Below are positions 39,310 through 48,119 of a stretch of 64,000 nucleotides of DNA, one piece after another; the stretch's first letter is position 1, and every line of letters begins with the position of its first letter. Location of the stretch: positions 2,299,205 through 2,363,204 of the forward strand of contig CP054178.1 in the NCBI GenBank assembly GCA_015709595.1, read 5' to 3'. The notes beneath the pieces were generated by a model. It saw only the letters and a list, made by a program, of their open reading frames with translations, made no database searches and was not told where the DNA came from. This DNA is from Phycisphaeraceae bacterium. GTDB taxonomy: Bacteria > Planctomycetota > Phycisphaerae > Phycisphaerales > SM1A02. Position numbers and translations under genes: made by a program.

Positions 39310-40320
39310 ATGGGACTTGGTTATGAAATGGTGGAGGCTCTGCTGCGAGAACACGCGTACAGGGCGTTGACCGGCAATGTGGTGACTATCGGCAAGCAAA
39401 CAATATACTTTCAGCCACATGAGATCATAGCGCTCATGCGCGAGCACGGCCATACTCCAGAAGTCGGGCCAGAGGACCTCCAAGTTGATAGCAGCACTGT
39501 AGGACGCCGCATCTCCCATGCCGGGCTAGACCTGATCAGCGATTCTGCTCTGTTTGCGCTATTGGGCGTGCCGCAGCTGCTTTCGCTCGATCATAGCGAC
39601 TACGAGGGCGCCGACATCATTCACGATCTGACCGAGCCGCTGCCCGAGACACTGAGAGGCTTCGCAGACTTCGTAGTTGATGGCAGTACATTGGATAACA
39701 CCTTTGACCCGGCCAGGACCGTGACGAACTTTGCAGACTTCCTCAAGCCGGGAGGCCGGCTGCTGATGATCAATCAGTACAGCAATCATCATAACCCGTA
39801 TGTGCTGCTACCACCACTGTGGTACTTGGACTACTTTACGATGAATCGGTTCGTGGACTGCAAAGTGTATGTTGTGCTGTATCCGCCGGCCACTGGCGGC
39901 TCCACAGGCCACCACAGCAACATATTCTGTATCGACCTGCGGTGCCTGCTCGACAAGGAGCGGCAAGTCTCCGCGTTTGTGTCCGACTGGGAAATGGGTG
40001 TCATTGTTCTGGCGGAGAAGGGCGTGGACTCAACGAGCCATGTCTATCCGTCGCAGCAGCACTACAGGCCGACTGGGGAATGGGACACGTATCGCGCCAA
40101 TCTGGCACGGATCGCAGCCTCGGCGCGCCCGCATCTTGTCAGGACGCGGGGCAGTATCACGTTCACGAACGTGAGCGGTGGTCACCTCTTCATCGATAAT
40201 GAATTCAATGCCTGCGACCCCACGAGCGCTATACGGCGAAGCAGCGGTACAGCCAGCAGTGTGGGGTCCTCGGCGCGTGGCGCGCTGCGTCGGCTCTGTC
40301 ATGCATTGAAGGCAGCATGA
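39310..40320 (+). CDS. Putative class I SAM-dependent methyltransferase-like protein
   Basis: A 336-aa protein with a Rossmann-like core: LLGVPQLLSLDHSDYEGADI, then IIHDLTEPLPETLRGFADFV, and FLKPGGRLLMINQYSNHHNP, the last resembling the post-motif strand of class I methyltransferases. The glycine-rich SAM loop is not obvious, so activity is doubtful. Its codon choice is visibly AT-richer than its neighbours, indicating a separate acquisition. ATG follows GGAGGG. Substrate unknown. Confidence 0.6.
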   Translation: MGLGYEMVEALLREHAYRALTGNVVTIGKQTIYFQPHEIIALMREHGHTPEVGPEDLQVDSSTVGRRISHAGLDLISDSALFALLGVPQLLSLDHSDYEGADIIHDLTEPLPETLRGFADFVVDGSTLDNTFDPARTVTNFADFLKPGGRLLMINQYSNHHNPYVLLPPLWYLDYFTMNRFVDCKVYVVLYPPATGGSTGHHSNIFCIDLRCLLDKERQVSAFVSDWEMGVIVLAEKGVDSTSHVYPSQQHYRPTGEWDTYRANLARIAASARPHLVRTRGSITFTNVSGGHLFIDNEFNACDPTSAIRRSSGTASSVGSSARGALRRLCHALKAA

Positions 40321-40416
40321 AGCGTGCGTGACACCACGGCGACCGTGGTCTGCAACTGCAACGGGGGCGGGGGACAGATGTTGCAGTGTGTCAAGTTGAG
40401 GTGTACCCCATCCTGA

Positions 40417-40507
40417 TGTCAGACAGTTCCGGGCGGTTCTGTCAGAATGGAGTCGCCGCAAGTATTTGTTGACAGGTGCGGCGCGATGTCATAGAGCTTT
40501 CCTGACA
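40417..40507 (+). promoter_or_regulatory. Candidate res site of the resolvase
   Basis: Five TGTCA/TGACA half-site-like elements lie just upstream of the resolvase: TGTCAGA at 40417 and 40440, TGACA at 40470, TGTCA at 40487 and TGACA at 40503. Paired inverted half-sites upstream of a Tn3-family resolvase are the usual res architecture and also autoregulate the gene. Confidence 0.6.
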
Positions 40508-40522
40508 GTTCATGGAGGGCGG

Positions 40523-41116
40523 GTGTCGGGGAAGGGGCAACGGATCGGGTACATTCGGGTCAGTACGCTTGATCAGAACGCGGAGCGGCAGCTCGATGGC
40601 GTCCAACTCGACCGCCTGTTCACCGACCACGCTTCCGGGAAGGATACAGAGCGGCCGCAACTCAAGGCGCTGCTCGCCTACGCCCGCGAGGGCGACACGG
40701 TCGTCGTTCACAGCATGGACCGCCTGGCCCGCAACGTGGACGACCTGCGCCGCATGGTGCAGGAGCAGACCCGCCGCGGCGTCCGCGTCCAGTTCATCAA
40801 GGAGAACCTGCTCTTCACCGGCGAGGATTCGCCCATGGCCAACCTGATGCTCACCGTCCTCGGCGCGGTAGGTCAGTTTGAGCGCGAACTTATCCGGGAG
40901 CGGCAGCGCGAGGGTATCGCACTGGCCAAGCAGCGCGGCGTGTACCGCGGCCGCAAGCGGGCGCTGTCGCCGGAACGCATCGCGGAATTGCGAGCCCGCG
41001 CCGCCGGCGGCGAGAAGAAGGCACGTCTCGCCCGTGAGTTCGGCATCAGCCGCGAGACGCTCTACCAGTACCTGCGGGAATCATCGGCGACGGAGGCGGC
41101 GTGCTCGAACTTCTGA
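40523..41116 (+). CDS. Tn3-family serine resolvase
   Basis: A 197-aa small serine recombinase: IGYIRVSTLDQNAERQLDG with the catalytic Ser, HSMDRLARNVDDLRRMV, ENLLFTGEDSPMANLMLTVL, then the E-helix and a C-terminal HTH (KKARLAREFGISRETLYQYL). It resolves cointegrates or plasmid multimers at res. The GTG at 40523 follows GGAGG and gives the family length; an upstream GTG/ATG at 40466 is in frame but less likely. No Tn3 transposase is present, so it is probably plasmid-borne rather than part of a transposon. Confidence 0.95.
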   Translation: MSGKGQRIGYIRVSTLDQNAERQLDGVQLDRLFTDHASGKDTERPQLKALLAYAREGDTVVVHSMDRLARNVDDLRRMVQEQTRRGVRVQFIKENLLFTGEDSPMANLMLTVLGAVGQFERELIRERQREGIALAKQRGVYRGRKRALSPERIAELRARAAGGEKKARLAREFGISRETLYQYLRESSATEAACSNF

Positions 41117-41430
41117 CGATCGCCCTTGAGGCGCACAGCGATCAACTCAACCATCACCGGCGGTACGAACTCGCCGTCGGCCAGGACCTGCTCGGCGACT
41201 GGGTCGTGACCGTCCGCTACGGCCGGGTGGGGCAACCCCTCCGGGAGCTTCGGTTCGCCAGCTCGGATGCGGAGAAAGCTCGCGCCATTCTGCACGATCG
41301 GTTTCGGCGGCGGCTTTCGGCACCGCGGCGGATCGGGTGTGCGTACCGGTTGGTCGGGTTCACCGCGGAGCATGGGTCGGAGCCGGGCAGGTGGGTTCCG
41401 AGCACCCTGTTGGCAAAGATGCTCTCGTGA
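41101..41430 (+). CDS. WGR-domain-like protein
   Basis: A 109-aa protein overlapping the resolvase end by 16 bp (GTG start). RRYELAVGQDLLGDWVVTVR and YGRVGQPLRELRF match the WGR domain (strand, W, GR) found in PARP and in many small plasmid proteins. WGR domains bind nucleic acid in some proteins. Function here unknown. Confidence 0.75.
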   Translation: MLELLTIALEAHSDQLNHHRRYELAVGQDLLGDWVVTVRYGRVGQPLRELRFASSDAEKARAILHDRFRRRLSAPRRIGCAYRLVGFTAEHGSEPGRWVPSTLLAKMLS

Positions 41431-41431
41431 A

Positions 41432-41734
41432 TCACCGACCGCGCCGCGGATGGCGCGGGGCGTTCTGGATGGCCCATGTCAACGTGTCGTAGATCTGCTC
41501 GTCGGTTCCCTGGATATGCAGCGTGTCATTGTCCGTGATTCCAAGCCCCGCCAGTAGACGGACGAATCGCTCCGTTGGCACCTCTTCATCTGGGACAACG
41601 TGGAAGATGAGCATTGACTGACCCTTGCCATCTCTGTTGAGCGATGCACTGAAATCAAAGGGCGACAGCCCGTGCCGTTCGGCCAGTTCATTCAGCCGAG
41701 TGAAGATCGCTACCTCCCAGTTGTCGGTCACCAC
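41432..41734 (-). CDS. Hypothetical protein
   Basis: A 100-aa acidic protein (WEVAIFTRLNELAERHGLSP, DKGQSMLIFHVVP-like strand, LHIQGTDEQIYDTLTWAIQN). No family recognised. It converges on the WGR gene (1-bp gap) and diverges from the HEAT-repeat gene. Confidence 0.6.
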   Translation of the reverse strand: MVTDNWEVAIFTRLNELAERHGLSPFDFSASLNRDGKGQSMLIFHVVPDEEVPTERFVRLLAGLGITDNDTLHIQGTDEQIYDTLTWAIQNAPRHPRRGR

Positions 41735-41894
41735 CTGTCATGCCTATCGAAGCGAGTTGCGCTCTCACCTGCGTAGCACGGTGTGGCGGCAGTCGGCAAG
41801 CCGATTCTGCGAGCAACGGGGCGGGGCCTGGTACCTGCGGAAGGCCGGTAGAATCTGGCGCGATGCACCGTCTGCCCTTGGGAGCCGCGAAAGG

Positions 41895-43808
41895 ATGCCT
41901 GCCGAGCCGTCACCGGACAATGAGAGTCCCCGAAAGCTCCGGCTTGTCTCGAACGAGGCCAGGCAAGCCGTTGACGCCTTCCTTCAGGCGATGGCGGAAG
42001 ACCCGCTGCGATTGACGACGGGTTTCTGCCGGCTGGACAACGTATTCGATCGGCTTGGAAATGAGCAGACCATTCCGGCCCTCATCGAGGCACTGGACGA
42101 TCCCGATACGCATCGCCGCTTGGTCGCCGCCGCCGTGCTCCGCGGGTTCGCGCTGCATGAACCGGGGAGCGTTGATGATGGCAAGGCGGTTGAGAGGGCA
42201 AGCGAGTTATTGATCGAGGCGCTGTGGCGGGGCAACTCTGATGTGAAGGCGGCGGCGTGTTACCTCATGGCGATCGGCGGCGCTCCGCCCGGTGCCGAGA
42301 CGTTCCTCAAGGGGCTGATGCGCGGGCCGGATGAACTGGTGCGCGTGATGGCTGCGGTGGCCCGGATCACGATTGCTCCCGCCAATGCCAGAGTGCTCGG
42401 GACGTTGCGGCGTGGCCTTCGCCACGAGCAGCAGTCAATCGTGATGATGTCGGCGATCGGGTTGCTATATGGCGACCCGTCAGCCCCCGAGGCGGTGGAG
42501 GCGATTACACCGATCCTGCTGAGCGGCGCGCCGGACGCGCAGTACGCGGTGCTGACCGCCATCAAGCGACATGGACACGCGGCGGTGGGGTTCATGGGCG
42601 CATTGCAGGAATTGATTGCAGACCCCCGCGTGCGACCGGACGTGCGCGGCTATGCCTGTTCGGTGCTGGGGTGGGTCACGCGCGGAACGGATGCTGCGAC
42701 AGACGCGTTACTGGCGATACTGTTCGCCGACGATTCGTACCTGATCCGAGGCGCAATCATGGGGTTCGCGGAAGTCGGTCATGTGCCCGATGACGCGCTT
42801 GAACGTCTGGCCGATCTGATAGCGGCCGAGGATGAGGACGTGCGTATCGCCGCCCTGAGCGGTGTGCGAATGATGGGGCCGCGGGCAGGGCCAGCTCTGC
42901 CACGGCTGCTGGAACGAGTAGGTGTTGATACCGGCGTGCGCGTCGCGGACGGGCTGGCGGACGCGCTCGCGTCGATCGGCGCTGTCGCTGCACCAGGAAT
43001 TGTTCGGCGCCTGCGTCAGGGAGACTGGCGGGAAGTACCGACGTTGGGCGTGGCGTTGACGCGCATGGGGACCGCAGGGGCACAGGCAGTCGTGGCGGCC
43101 CTCGAAGTGGAGCGGGAAGACCATGTGCGCGGGATGCTGGTCGGGGTGCTGCGCGACATGCCGGAGTCCGCGAAAGCGGCTGTCGTGCCCGCCTTGTCGT
43201 CGTTGCTTGACCGGACACGCGACGGCTTCGCTGCGAGCGTGCTCGTGGCCGCCATCGGATCGGCGGGCACGGCCGCGGTGCAGGCGGTGCCATCATTGAT
43301 TCGCTGTCTGCTTTCGGCGGACGATGAGCTGGCTTTCCGTGTTGAGCAGATTCTGCGAGGTATCGGGCCGGCGGCACTTCCCGCCTTGGAGGAGGCCCTG
43401 GAGACGGCGAGCAAGGAGGAGAAGCATCGGCTGGCTGGCCTTACGGCTTCGCTGTGGTCAGCCGGCGAGGGAGACTTCGAGGTCTATGAGTCGCTCGGCA
43501 ACGACAAGATCTGGGCGAGATTTGAGCATGTTTTAGATCTCCTCTCGGAAGGGCCCAAGTCATTCAAGAGCATGGAGGCCACACTCGAACAGCACCAACG
43601 TGCGGGTCTGATTCCGAGCGACCTTGAGATTTCCGAACGTTCGCTCCTCGACGCGATCGAGGCCATAGAGGCCCACCTCTCGCGCAGCATGGTCGATCGC
43701 AAACCGGGACGGCCGAGCGTGCTCACTGACGACGCGAGCCAGCTAGTCGGTGAGGTGAAGGAATACCTGCGGCGCAAACGGCTGCTTCAGCGCTCAGAAA
43801 GCGGTTGA
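41895..43808 (+). CDS. HEAT-repeat protein
   Basis: A 637-aa, soluble, mostly helical protein. Repeats of about 35-40 residues are visible from about residue 50 to 520, for example IPALIEALDDPDTHRRLVAA, VRVMAAVARITIAPANARVL, VRIAALSGVRMMGPRAGPAL and VQAVPSLIRCLLSADDELAF. The last 100 residues differ (ISERSLLDAIEAIEAHLSRS, VGEVKEYLRRKRLLQR) and may form a DNA-binding or coiled segment. HEAT solenoids bind partner proteins or DNA. The frame is open upstream, but the ATG at 41895 is the first codon before sequence with consistent protein-like composition; the ribosome site is poor. Confidence 0.75.
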   Translation: MPAEPSPDNESPRKLRLVSNEARQAVDAFLQAMAEDPLRLTTGFCRLDNVFDRLGNEQTIPALIEALDDPDTHRRLVAAAVLRGFALHEPGSVDDGKAVERASELLIEALWRGNSDVKAAACYLMAIGGAPPGAETFLKGLMRGPDELVRVMAAVARITIAPANARVLGTLRRGLRHEQQSIVMMSAIGLLYGDPSAPEAVEAITPILLSGAPDAQYAVLTAIKRHGHAAVGFMGALQELIADPRVRPDVRGYACSVLGWVTRGTDAATDALLAILFADDSYLIRGAIMGFAEVGHVPDDALERLADLIAAEDEDVRIAALSGVRMMGPRAGPALPRLLERVGVDTGVRVADGLADALASIGAVAAPGIVRRLRQGDWREVPTLGVALTRMGTAGAQAVVAALEVEREDHVRGMLVGVLRDMPESAKAAVVPALSSLLDRTRDGFAASVLVAAIGSAGTAAVQAVPSLIRCLLSADDELAFRVEQILRGIGPAALPALEEALETASKEEKHRLAGLTASLWSAGEGDFEVYESLGNDKIWARFEHVLDLLSEGPKSFKSMEATLEQHQRAGLIPSDLEISERSLLDAIEAIEAHLSRSMVDRKPGRPSVLTDDASQLVGEVKEYLRRKRLLQRSESG

Positions 43809-43858
43809 CAGCGCGTCGGCGCTGTGCCACCGGTAGCGGAGAGTACTACCGGAGGCAC

Positions 43859-44236
43859 ATGGGGGAAGAGGCGAAGACACCACGATTCGATCCGAGGGGC
43901 ATCAAGTTCCCAACCGATGCGATCACGCTCGGCCGAATGCGCGCGGAGGACCCAGCCATTTTCACAATCCAAGGGATGGGCAAGGCGCTGGCCTGGGAAA
44001 TCGACGCATTGCTCGTGCACAACGTGGAGTTACAGATCGCCGACCGGGCATTCGAGCTGGCGCTTGGTCGGCCTGAACCGATAGGCGACACGCGGCAGGA
44101 TCAGATCGGGATGCTCAACAAGGCATACAAAGAGTACGGACTTAGCGCAGGGATGCATCAAACGCGAGAACTAGTGCGGGACATTGAGGCCGCTGCAGTG
44201 GAACAGGCCAAACGACACAAGGGGCAGAGCCGCTAA
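43859..44236 (+). CDS. Hypothetical protein, tandem copy 1
   Basis: A 125-aa protein, paralogous to the next gene and of identical length. Both start MGEE(A/T)K and share PRFDPRGI(K/R)FP(T/S)DAITLG, and both end in a helix ending QAKRHKGQSR or QARGIAGRSR. The ribosome site and start context (CCGGAGGCACATGGGGG) is identical in both. No family recognised. Confidence 0.7.
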   Translation: MGEEAKTPRFDPRGIKFPTDAITLGRMRAEDPAIFTIQGMGKALAWEIDALLVHNVELQIADRAFELALGRPEPIGDTRQDQIGMLNKAYKEYGLSAGMHQTRELVRDIEAAAVEQAKRHKGQSR

Positions 44237-44259
44237 GTAAATGGCGTCACCGGAGGCAC

Positions 44260-44637
44260 ATGGGGGAAGAAACGAAAGCGCCACGATTCGATCCGAGGGG
44301 CATCAGGTTCCCGAGCGACGCGATTACGCTCGGGCAGATGCGAGCGCGGGAACCCACTCTCTTTCGTCCGCCTGTACTGGATCGACTCGGTGCCACGGGC
44401 ATTGATACCATTGCGACTCATCGCTGGGAACTCAGGCTCGCCGAGAAGGCGTTCGCCGAAGTCCTGGGGCTGCCGAATCCACTCCACGACGACGGGCGCA
44501 GCCTCGTCGAGATGCTCAATCGGGCGTACAAGCTGTTCGGCGTGAGTTCCGGCATCCAGCAGACCTGGCAGCTCGTGCGCGACTTCGAGTCCGCTGCGGC
44601 CGAACAGGCCCGGGGCATCGCCGGCAGGTCTCGCTGA
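44260..44637 (+). CDS. Hypothetical protein, tandem copy 2
   Basis: A 125-aa paralogue of the preceding gene, 23 bp after its stop. Conservation is high at the N terminus and in MLN(K/R)AYK and Q(T/Q)xxLVRD(I/F)E segments but low in the centre (residues 35-60), so the copies have diverged in the middle only. Function unknown; a variable central region may specify a partner. Confidence 0.7.
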   Translation: MGEETKAPRFDPRGIRFPSDAITLGQMRAREPTLFRPPVLDRLGATGIDTIATHRWELRLAEKAFAEVLGLPNPLHDDGRSLVEMLNRAYKLFGVSSGIQQTWQLVRDFESAAAEQARGIAGRSR

Positions 44638-44817
44638 CCCCCAAAGCTGCCCTCCATCCGTAATCAATCCCGCCCGGCCGCTCCGCAATCCGTTTGCGGA
44701 TGTTGAGCGTTTTGGCTCCCGCCCTCTAGAACCTGGCAGAAAACACGCGACCCCGCCCGACGGCCCGCCGGCGGGAGGCACGCGGCGGATGCCGGGCGGG
44801 TCAGGAGGAGCGCTGCC

Positions 44818-44982
44818 ATGCGCAAGATCGCCATCGTGCTTGGCTGTCTGTTGTACGTCGTATCCCCGATCGATCTGGCACCGGATTTTCTGCCGGTGCT
44901 GGGACAACTGGATGACCTCGGCGTCATTGCCCTCACCGTGCAGACGCTGCTTCGGAAGGAAGAGAGAGCAGGGAGAGCATGA
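44818..44982 (+). CDS. Small YkvA/DUF1232-like membrane protein
   Basis: A 54-aa product, KIAIVLGCLLYVVSPIDLAP followed by DFLPVLGQLDDLGVIALTVQ, which is the YkvA/DUF1232 signature (SPIDLxPDxxP...DD). One or two membrane segments. Function of the family is unknown. TCAGGAGGAG precedes the ATG. The stop overlaps the start region of the ParB-like gene by 4 bp. Confidence 0.75.
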   Translation: MRKIAIVLGCLLYVVSPIDLAPDFLPVLGQLDDLGVIALTVQTLLRKEERAGRA

Positions 44983-45812
44983 CCATGCCGGGACACGTCA
45001 TACAACAGGTTCCGACGAACAAGCCTGTGTCGCCCGGCAACGTGCGGGCGCGGCTCGACGAGGAAGAGCAGGTATCCCTGGCACAGAGCATCGCGCAGAA
45101 CGGCATCCTCGTGCCGCTGCTCGGCCATTACGAAGGCGACGCCATCATCGTGGACGACGGGCACCGCCGGCTCGATGCTGCGCGGCGCGCCGGCCTTGCG
45201 ACCGTGCCGATGCTGATTGCCGAGAAGGCCCCGTCGCCGGCGGAGCGTGTGACGCTGCAACTCCTGGCGAACACCCAGCGCCAGGGCCTGAAAGTCACGG
45301 AGCATGCCCGCGCGCTGCACGAGCTGATGCAGGCGACGGGCTGGTCGGCGGCGGAGGTGTCGCTGCGCTTGGGTCGTCCGTCCCCCGGCACGATCTCGAA
45401 GTTACTCTCGCTGCTCGTGCTGCCGCGCGATGTGCAGGACCAGATCGACGCGGGGCGCATTCCGATGAGCAGCGCTTACCAGATCGTCACCGTGCCGGAT
45501 GCGGCGGAGCGGCAGCGGCTTATCCAGGCGGTGCTCGAAGGCCGGCTGACGCGCGACCGCCTGGTCGCGGAGACGAAGGCCGTCAGAGCGGGCCGGCCCG
45601 TTCCTCGAACGAGCACGCGGCAACGGGTTGCGCGCGAGCGCGTCGTCATCCGGCTGGGCGAGGGGCGTTCAGTCGCCGTGTCGGCACCGACGCTCAGTGT
45701 TGATTCGGTCATCACCTGGTTCATGGACCTTGCCGAGCAGCTCCGGGACGCCGGCGCCGACGGTCGGCCGCTGGCGGAAGTCGCCAGGAGCATCTCGGGC
45801 AACGGCAAGTAG
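44979..45812 (+). CDS. ParB-like nuclease-domain protein
   Basis: A 277-aa ParB/Srx-fold protein. It shows the N-terminal ParB box (VRARLDEEEQVSLAQSIAQN, GILVPLLGHYEGDAIIVDDG, HRRLDAARRAG), then a helix-turn-helix (SAAEVSLRLGRPSPGTISKL) and RGRLTRDRLV-like region. It may be a partition or regulatory protein of the element, but it is 12 kb from parA and so perhaps a stand-alone regulator. ATG overlaps the upstream stop. Confidence 0.88.
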   Translation: MTMPGHVIQQVPTNKPVSPGNVRARLDEEEQVSLAQSIAQNGILVPLLGHYEGDAIIVDDGHRRLDAARRAGLATVPMLIAEKAPSPAERVTLQLLANTQRQGLKVTEHARALHELMQATGWSAAEVSLRLGRPSPGTISKLLSLLVLPRDVQDQIDAGRIPMSSAYQIVTVPDAAERQRLIQAVLEGRLTRDRLVAETKAVRAGRPVPRTSTRQRVARERVVIRLGEGRSVAVSAPTLSVDSVITWFMDLAEQLRDAGADGRPLAEVARSISGNGK

Positions 45813-45822
45813 GAGACTCATC

Positions 45823-45909
45823 ATGGAACTCATCCCGACATTCGTGCTGTTCATCATCGCCACGTTGTGGAAGTCGGAAGAGGACGCCAAGCGGAAGGCG
45901 GGCAAGTAG
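45823..45909 (+). CDS. Very small membrane peptide
   Basis: A 28-aa frame (LIPTFVLFIIATLW segment followed by a basic tail) begins at an ATG after AGGAGACTCATC and ends 2 bp before the coupling-protein start. The shared ribosome signal and tight spacing suggest it is translated. Confidence 0.5.
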   Translation: MELIPTFVLFIIATLWKSEEDAKRKAGK

Positions 45910-45911
45910 CC

Positions 45912-47408
45912 ATGCTCGGACTCTTCAGGAAACGCAGGCCCGCCGTGCGCGGGCCCTCCGACCTGCTGGCGCTCCCGCTGCTGCACTGGTCGCGGGACGA
46001 CGCCTGGACGCTGCGCGACGCGGTGGAAGGCGCACTCATCCTCGGCGCGACCGGCTCGGGCAAGACGAGCGGCTCCGGCCGGCTGCTCGCCCGCACGATG
46101 CTAACGTGCGGTTTCGGCGGTCTGGTGCTTACCGCCAAGGCGGACGAGCGCGCCCTGTGGGAGGGCTACTGCCGGGAGACGAAGCGGCTCGACGACCTGG
46201 TCGTCTTCGGCCCGGGCGAGCCGCATCGCTTCAACTTCCTCGACCACGAGATGACCCGCAAAGGCAGCGGCGCGGGATTGACCGAGAATGTGGTCAACTT
46301 GCTCTCAACAGTGCTGGAAGTGGCGGAGCGGCAGTCGGCTGGCGGCGGCGGGCGGGATGACGAAGGATACTGGAAGCGTGCCCTGCGCCAGCTCTGCCGC
46401 AACGTCGTGGACCTCCTGGCCCTGGGTAGGGGTCGCATCGCGGTGCCGGACCTCTACCGCGTGGTCGTTTCCGCGCCCGCGTCGCCGGAACAGGTCTGCT
46501 CGGACGGATGGAAGGCTGGTTCCGAGTGCTTTCGCTGGCTCTCGGAGGCAGACAAACGCGACAAGACACCGCGCGAGCGGGCGGATTTCGAGATCGTCGC
46601 CGACTACTGGCTGCGCGAGTTCCCTTCCCTCAGTGACAAGACGCGCAGCGTCATCGTCTCGACCTTCACATCGCTCGTGGACGTGCTGAACCGGGGAATG
46701 CTGCGGGAGCTCTTCTGCGGCGAGACGACCATCACGCCGGAAGCCGTGCAGGACGGCAGGATCATCCTCATCGACCTGCCGGTCAAGGAGTTCGGGGAGG
46801 TCGGGCAGTTCGCGCAGGTGCTGTGGAAGTATGCCTTCCAGCGCTGCATCGAACGGCGCAGTGTGCAGGCGAATCCCCGACCGGTGTTCCTGTGGGCGGA
46901 TGAAGCGCAGCACTTCCTCACCAGCTACGACTTCCAGTTCCAGGCGACGTGCCGGTCGGCATGGGTGGCAACGGTGCTGCTCAGCCAGAACTACAGCAAC
47001 TTCGTGGCCGCTCTCGGCGGCAGCGAGAAGGGCCGCGTCGAGACCGACTCGCTGCTGGCCAACCTCAATACGAAGGTCTTTCACGGCAACAGTGACCCGG
47101 TGACGAACGAGTGGGCCTCGCGGCTCATCGGCCGCACGTTGCAGTGCAGGGCAAGCGGCAATCACTCGCACGCCGCGGACGACCAGGTGAGTGCTCTGCT
47201 CGGGCTTGATTGGGCGCGGGAGAACGGCACGACGAGCGGCGGCTTCTCTGAGGTCATGGAGGCGGAGGTCGAACCGCGCGAGTTCACGCGGCTGCGAACG
47301 GGCGGGCCTCCGAAGTGGATCGTGGACGGCATCGTGTTTCAGAACGGACGGGTGTTCAACGCATCGGGTCGAAGCTGGCTCCCGGTGCAGTTCAACCAGA
47401 AGACTTGA
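45912..47408 (+). CDS. VirD4/TraG-like coupling ATPase
   Basis: A 498-aa AAA+-like DNA-transfer ATPase. Walker A GATGSGKT at 45-52; Walker B VFLWADEAQHF near 330; a TraM-recognition-like end (ATVLLSQNYSNFVAAL, VFHGNSDPVTNEWAS, FTRLRTGGPPKWIVDG). It would link the relaxase-DNA complex to a type IV secretion channel. No transmembrane segment is present at the N terminus, unlike canonical VirD4, so membrane attachment may use the small neighbouring membrane proteins. Confidence 0.88.
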   Translation: MLGLFRKRRPAVRGPSDLLALPLLHWSRDDAWTLRDAVEGALILGATGSGKTSGSGRLLARTMLTCGFGGLVLTAKADERALWEGYCRETKRLDDLVVFGPGEPHRFNFLDHEMTRKGSGAGLTENVVNLLSTVLEVAERQSAGGGGRDDEGYWKRALRQLCRNVVDLLALGRGRIAVPDLYRVVVSAPASPEQVCSDGWKAGSECFRWLSEADKRDKTPRERADFEIVADYWLREFPSLSDKTRSVIVSTFTSLVDVLNRGMLRELFCGETTITPEAVQDGRIILIDLPVKEFGEVGQFAQVLWKYAFQRCIERRSVQANPRPVFLWADEAQHFLTSYDFQFQATCRSAWVATVLLSQNYSNFVAALGGSEKGRVETDSLLANLNTKVFHGNSDPVTNEWASRLIGRTLQCRASGNHSHAADDQVSALLGLDWARENGTTSGGFSEVMEAEVEPREFTRLRTGGPPKWIVDGIVFQNGRVFNASGRSWLPVQFNQKT

Positions 47409-47492
47409 GCGCCAGCATGAAGTGAACGGCAAGGAAAGGCGGCATTGACCGCCCGCGCGGTCACTGCGCGCACGCGGACAGGAGACCTGATC

Positions 47493-48092
47493 ATGTGGCA
47501 ACGGCAGGAACCGGAACCGGTCGCATCAAAGAAGGACTTCAACAACTTCCTGGGTGTGATGACGTTCATCACCCGGACGCTCGGCGTCACGGTCGAGGTC
47601 TTCCTGCGCCGCTCGGATTCGTTCGGCGAGCGTTACTTCGGCCTCCAGGCCGCGGCTGGCACGCTGTGCATCCTCTTCTGGCCCGTCTTCTGGGAAGGCC
47701 ACAGCGCCGAGCCGATGCTCGTTTACCTCGCGCTCTACTGGCTCGCGCTGCTTTCGGCGCGGATTCGCACGAAGTCGCGCATCCGGCGCGGCGGTGCGCA
47801 ACCGCACACGCTCTACAACGGCACGCCGACGCTCGCGAAGGTCTGGAAGCGCAGCTCCGAACACCGGATCAAGACGGTCATCGAGCCGCTCTACATGCTC
47901 TTCATCGCGCTGTGCGTGGCCACCATCAGCGTCCCGCTCGCGGTGTACCTGGGGTTGGCCGGCATGTGCGCCGCCGCCTCGTCGGGCATGAGCGGCGCGC
48001 TCCAGCATCGTCGCTCGATGGACCTGCACGACGCCTTTGTTGAACAGCGCGACATGGCGGCCGCATTCCGCCGCATGCGCGACGGACGGTAA
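47493..48092 (+). CDS. Polytopic membrane protein of the mobile element
   Basis: A 199-aa protein with hydrophobic segments at about residues 52-90 (AAAGTLCILFWPVFW, MLVYLALYWLALLSA) and 130-165 (PLYMLFIALCVATISVPLAV, YLGLAGMCAAASSG). The remainder is basic and soluble. No family recognised. Adjacent to the coupling ATPase, so a membrane anchor for it is possible but unproven. ATG follows AGGAGACCTGATC. Confidence 0.65.
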   Translation: MWQRQEPEPVASKKDFNNFLGVMTFITRTLGVTVEVFLRRSDSFGERYFGLQAAAGTLCILFWPVFWEGHSAEPMLVYLALYWLALLSARIRTKSRIRRGGAQPHTLYNGTPTLAKVWKRSSEHRIKTVIEPLYMLFIALCVATISVPLAVYLGLAGMCAAASSGMSGALQHRRSMDLHDAFVEQRDMAAAFRRMRDGR

Positions 48093-48119
48093 TCCACTCA
48101 ATCACAGGAGACCTGAATC

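Noticed and set aside
40523-41116. Resolvase as part of a Tn3 transposon
   Set aside because: No transposase gene and no terminal inverted repeats were seen nearby.
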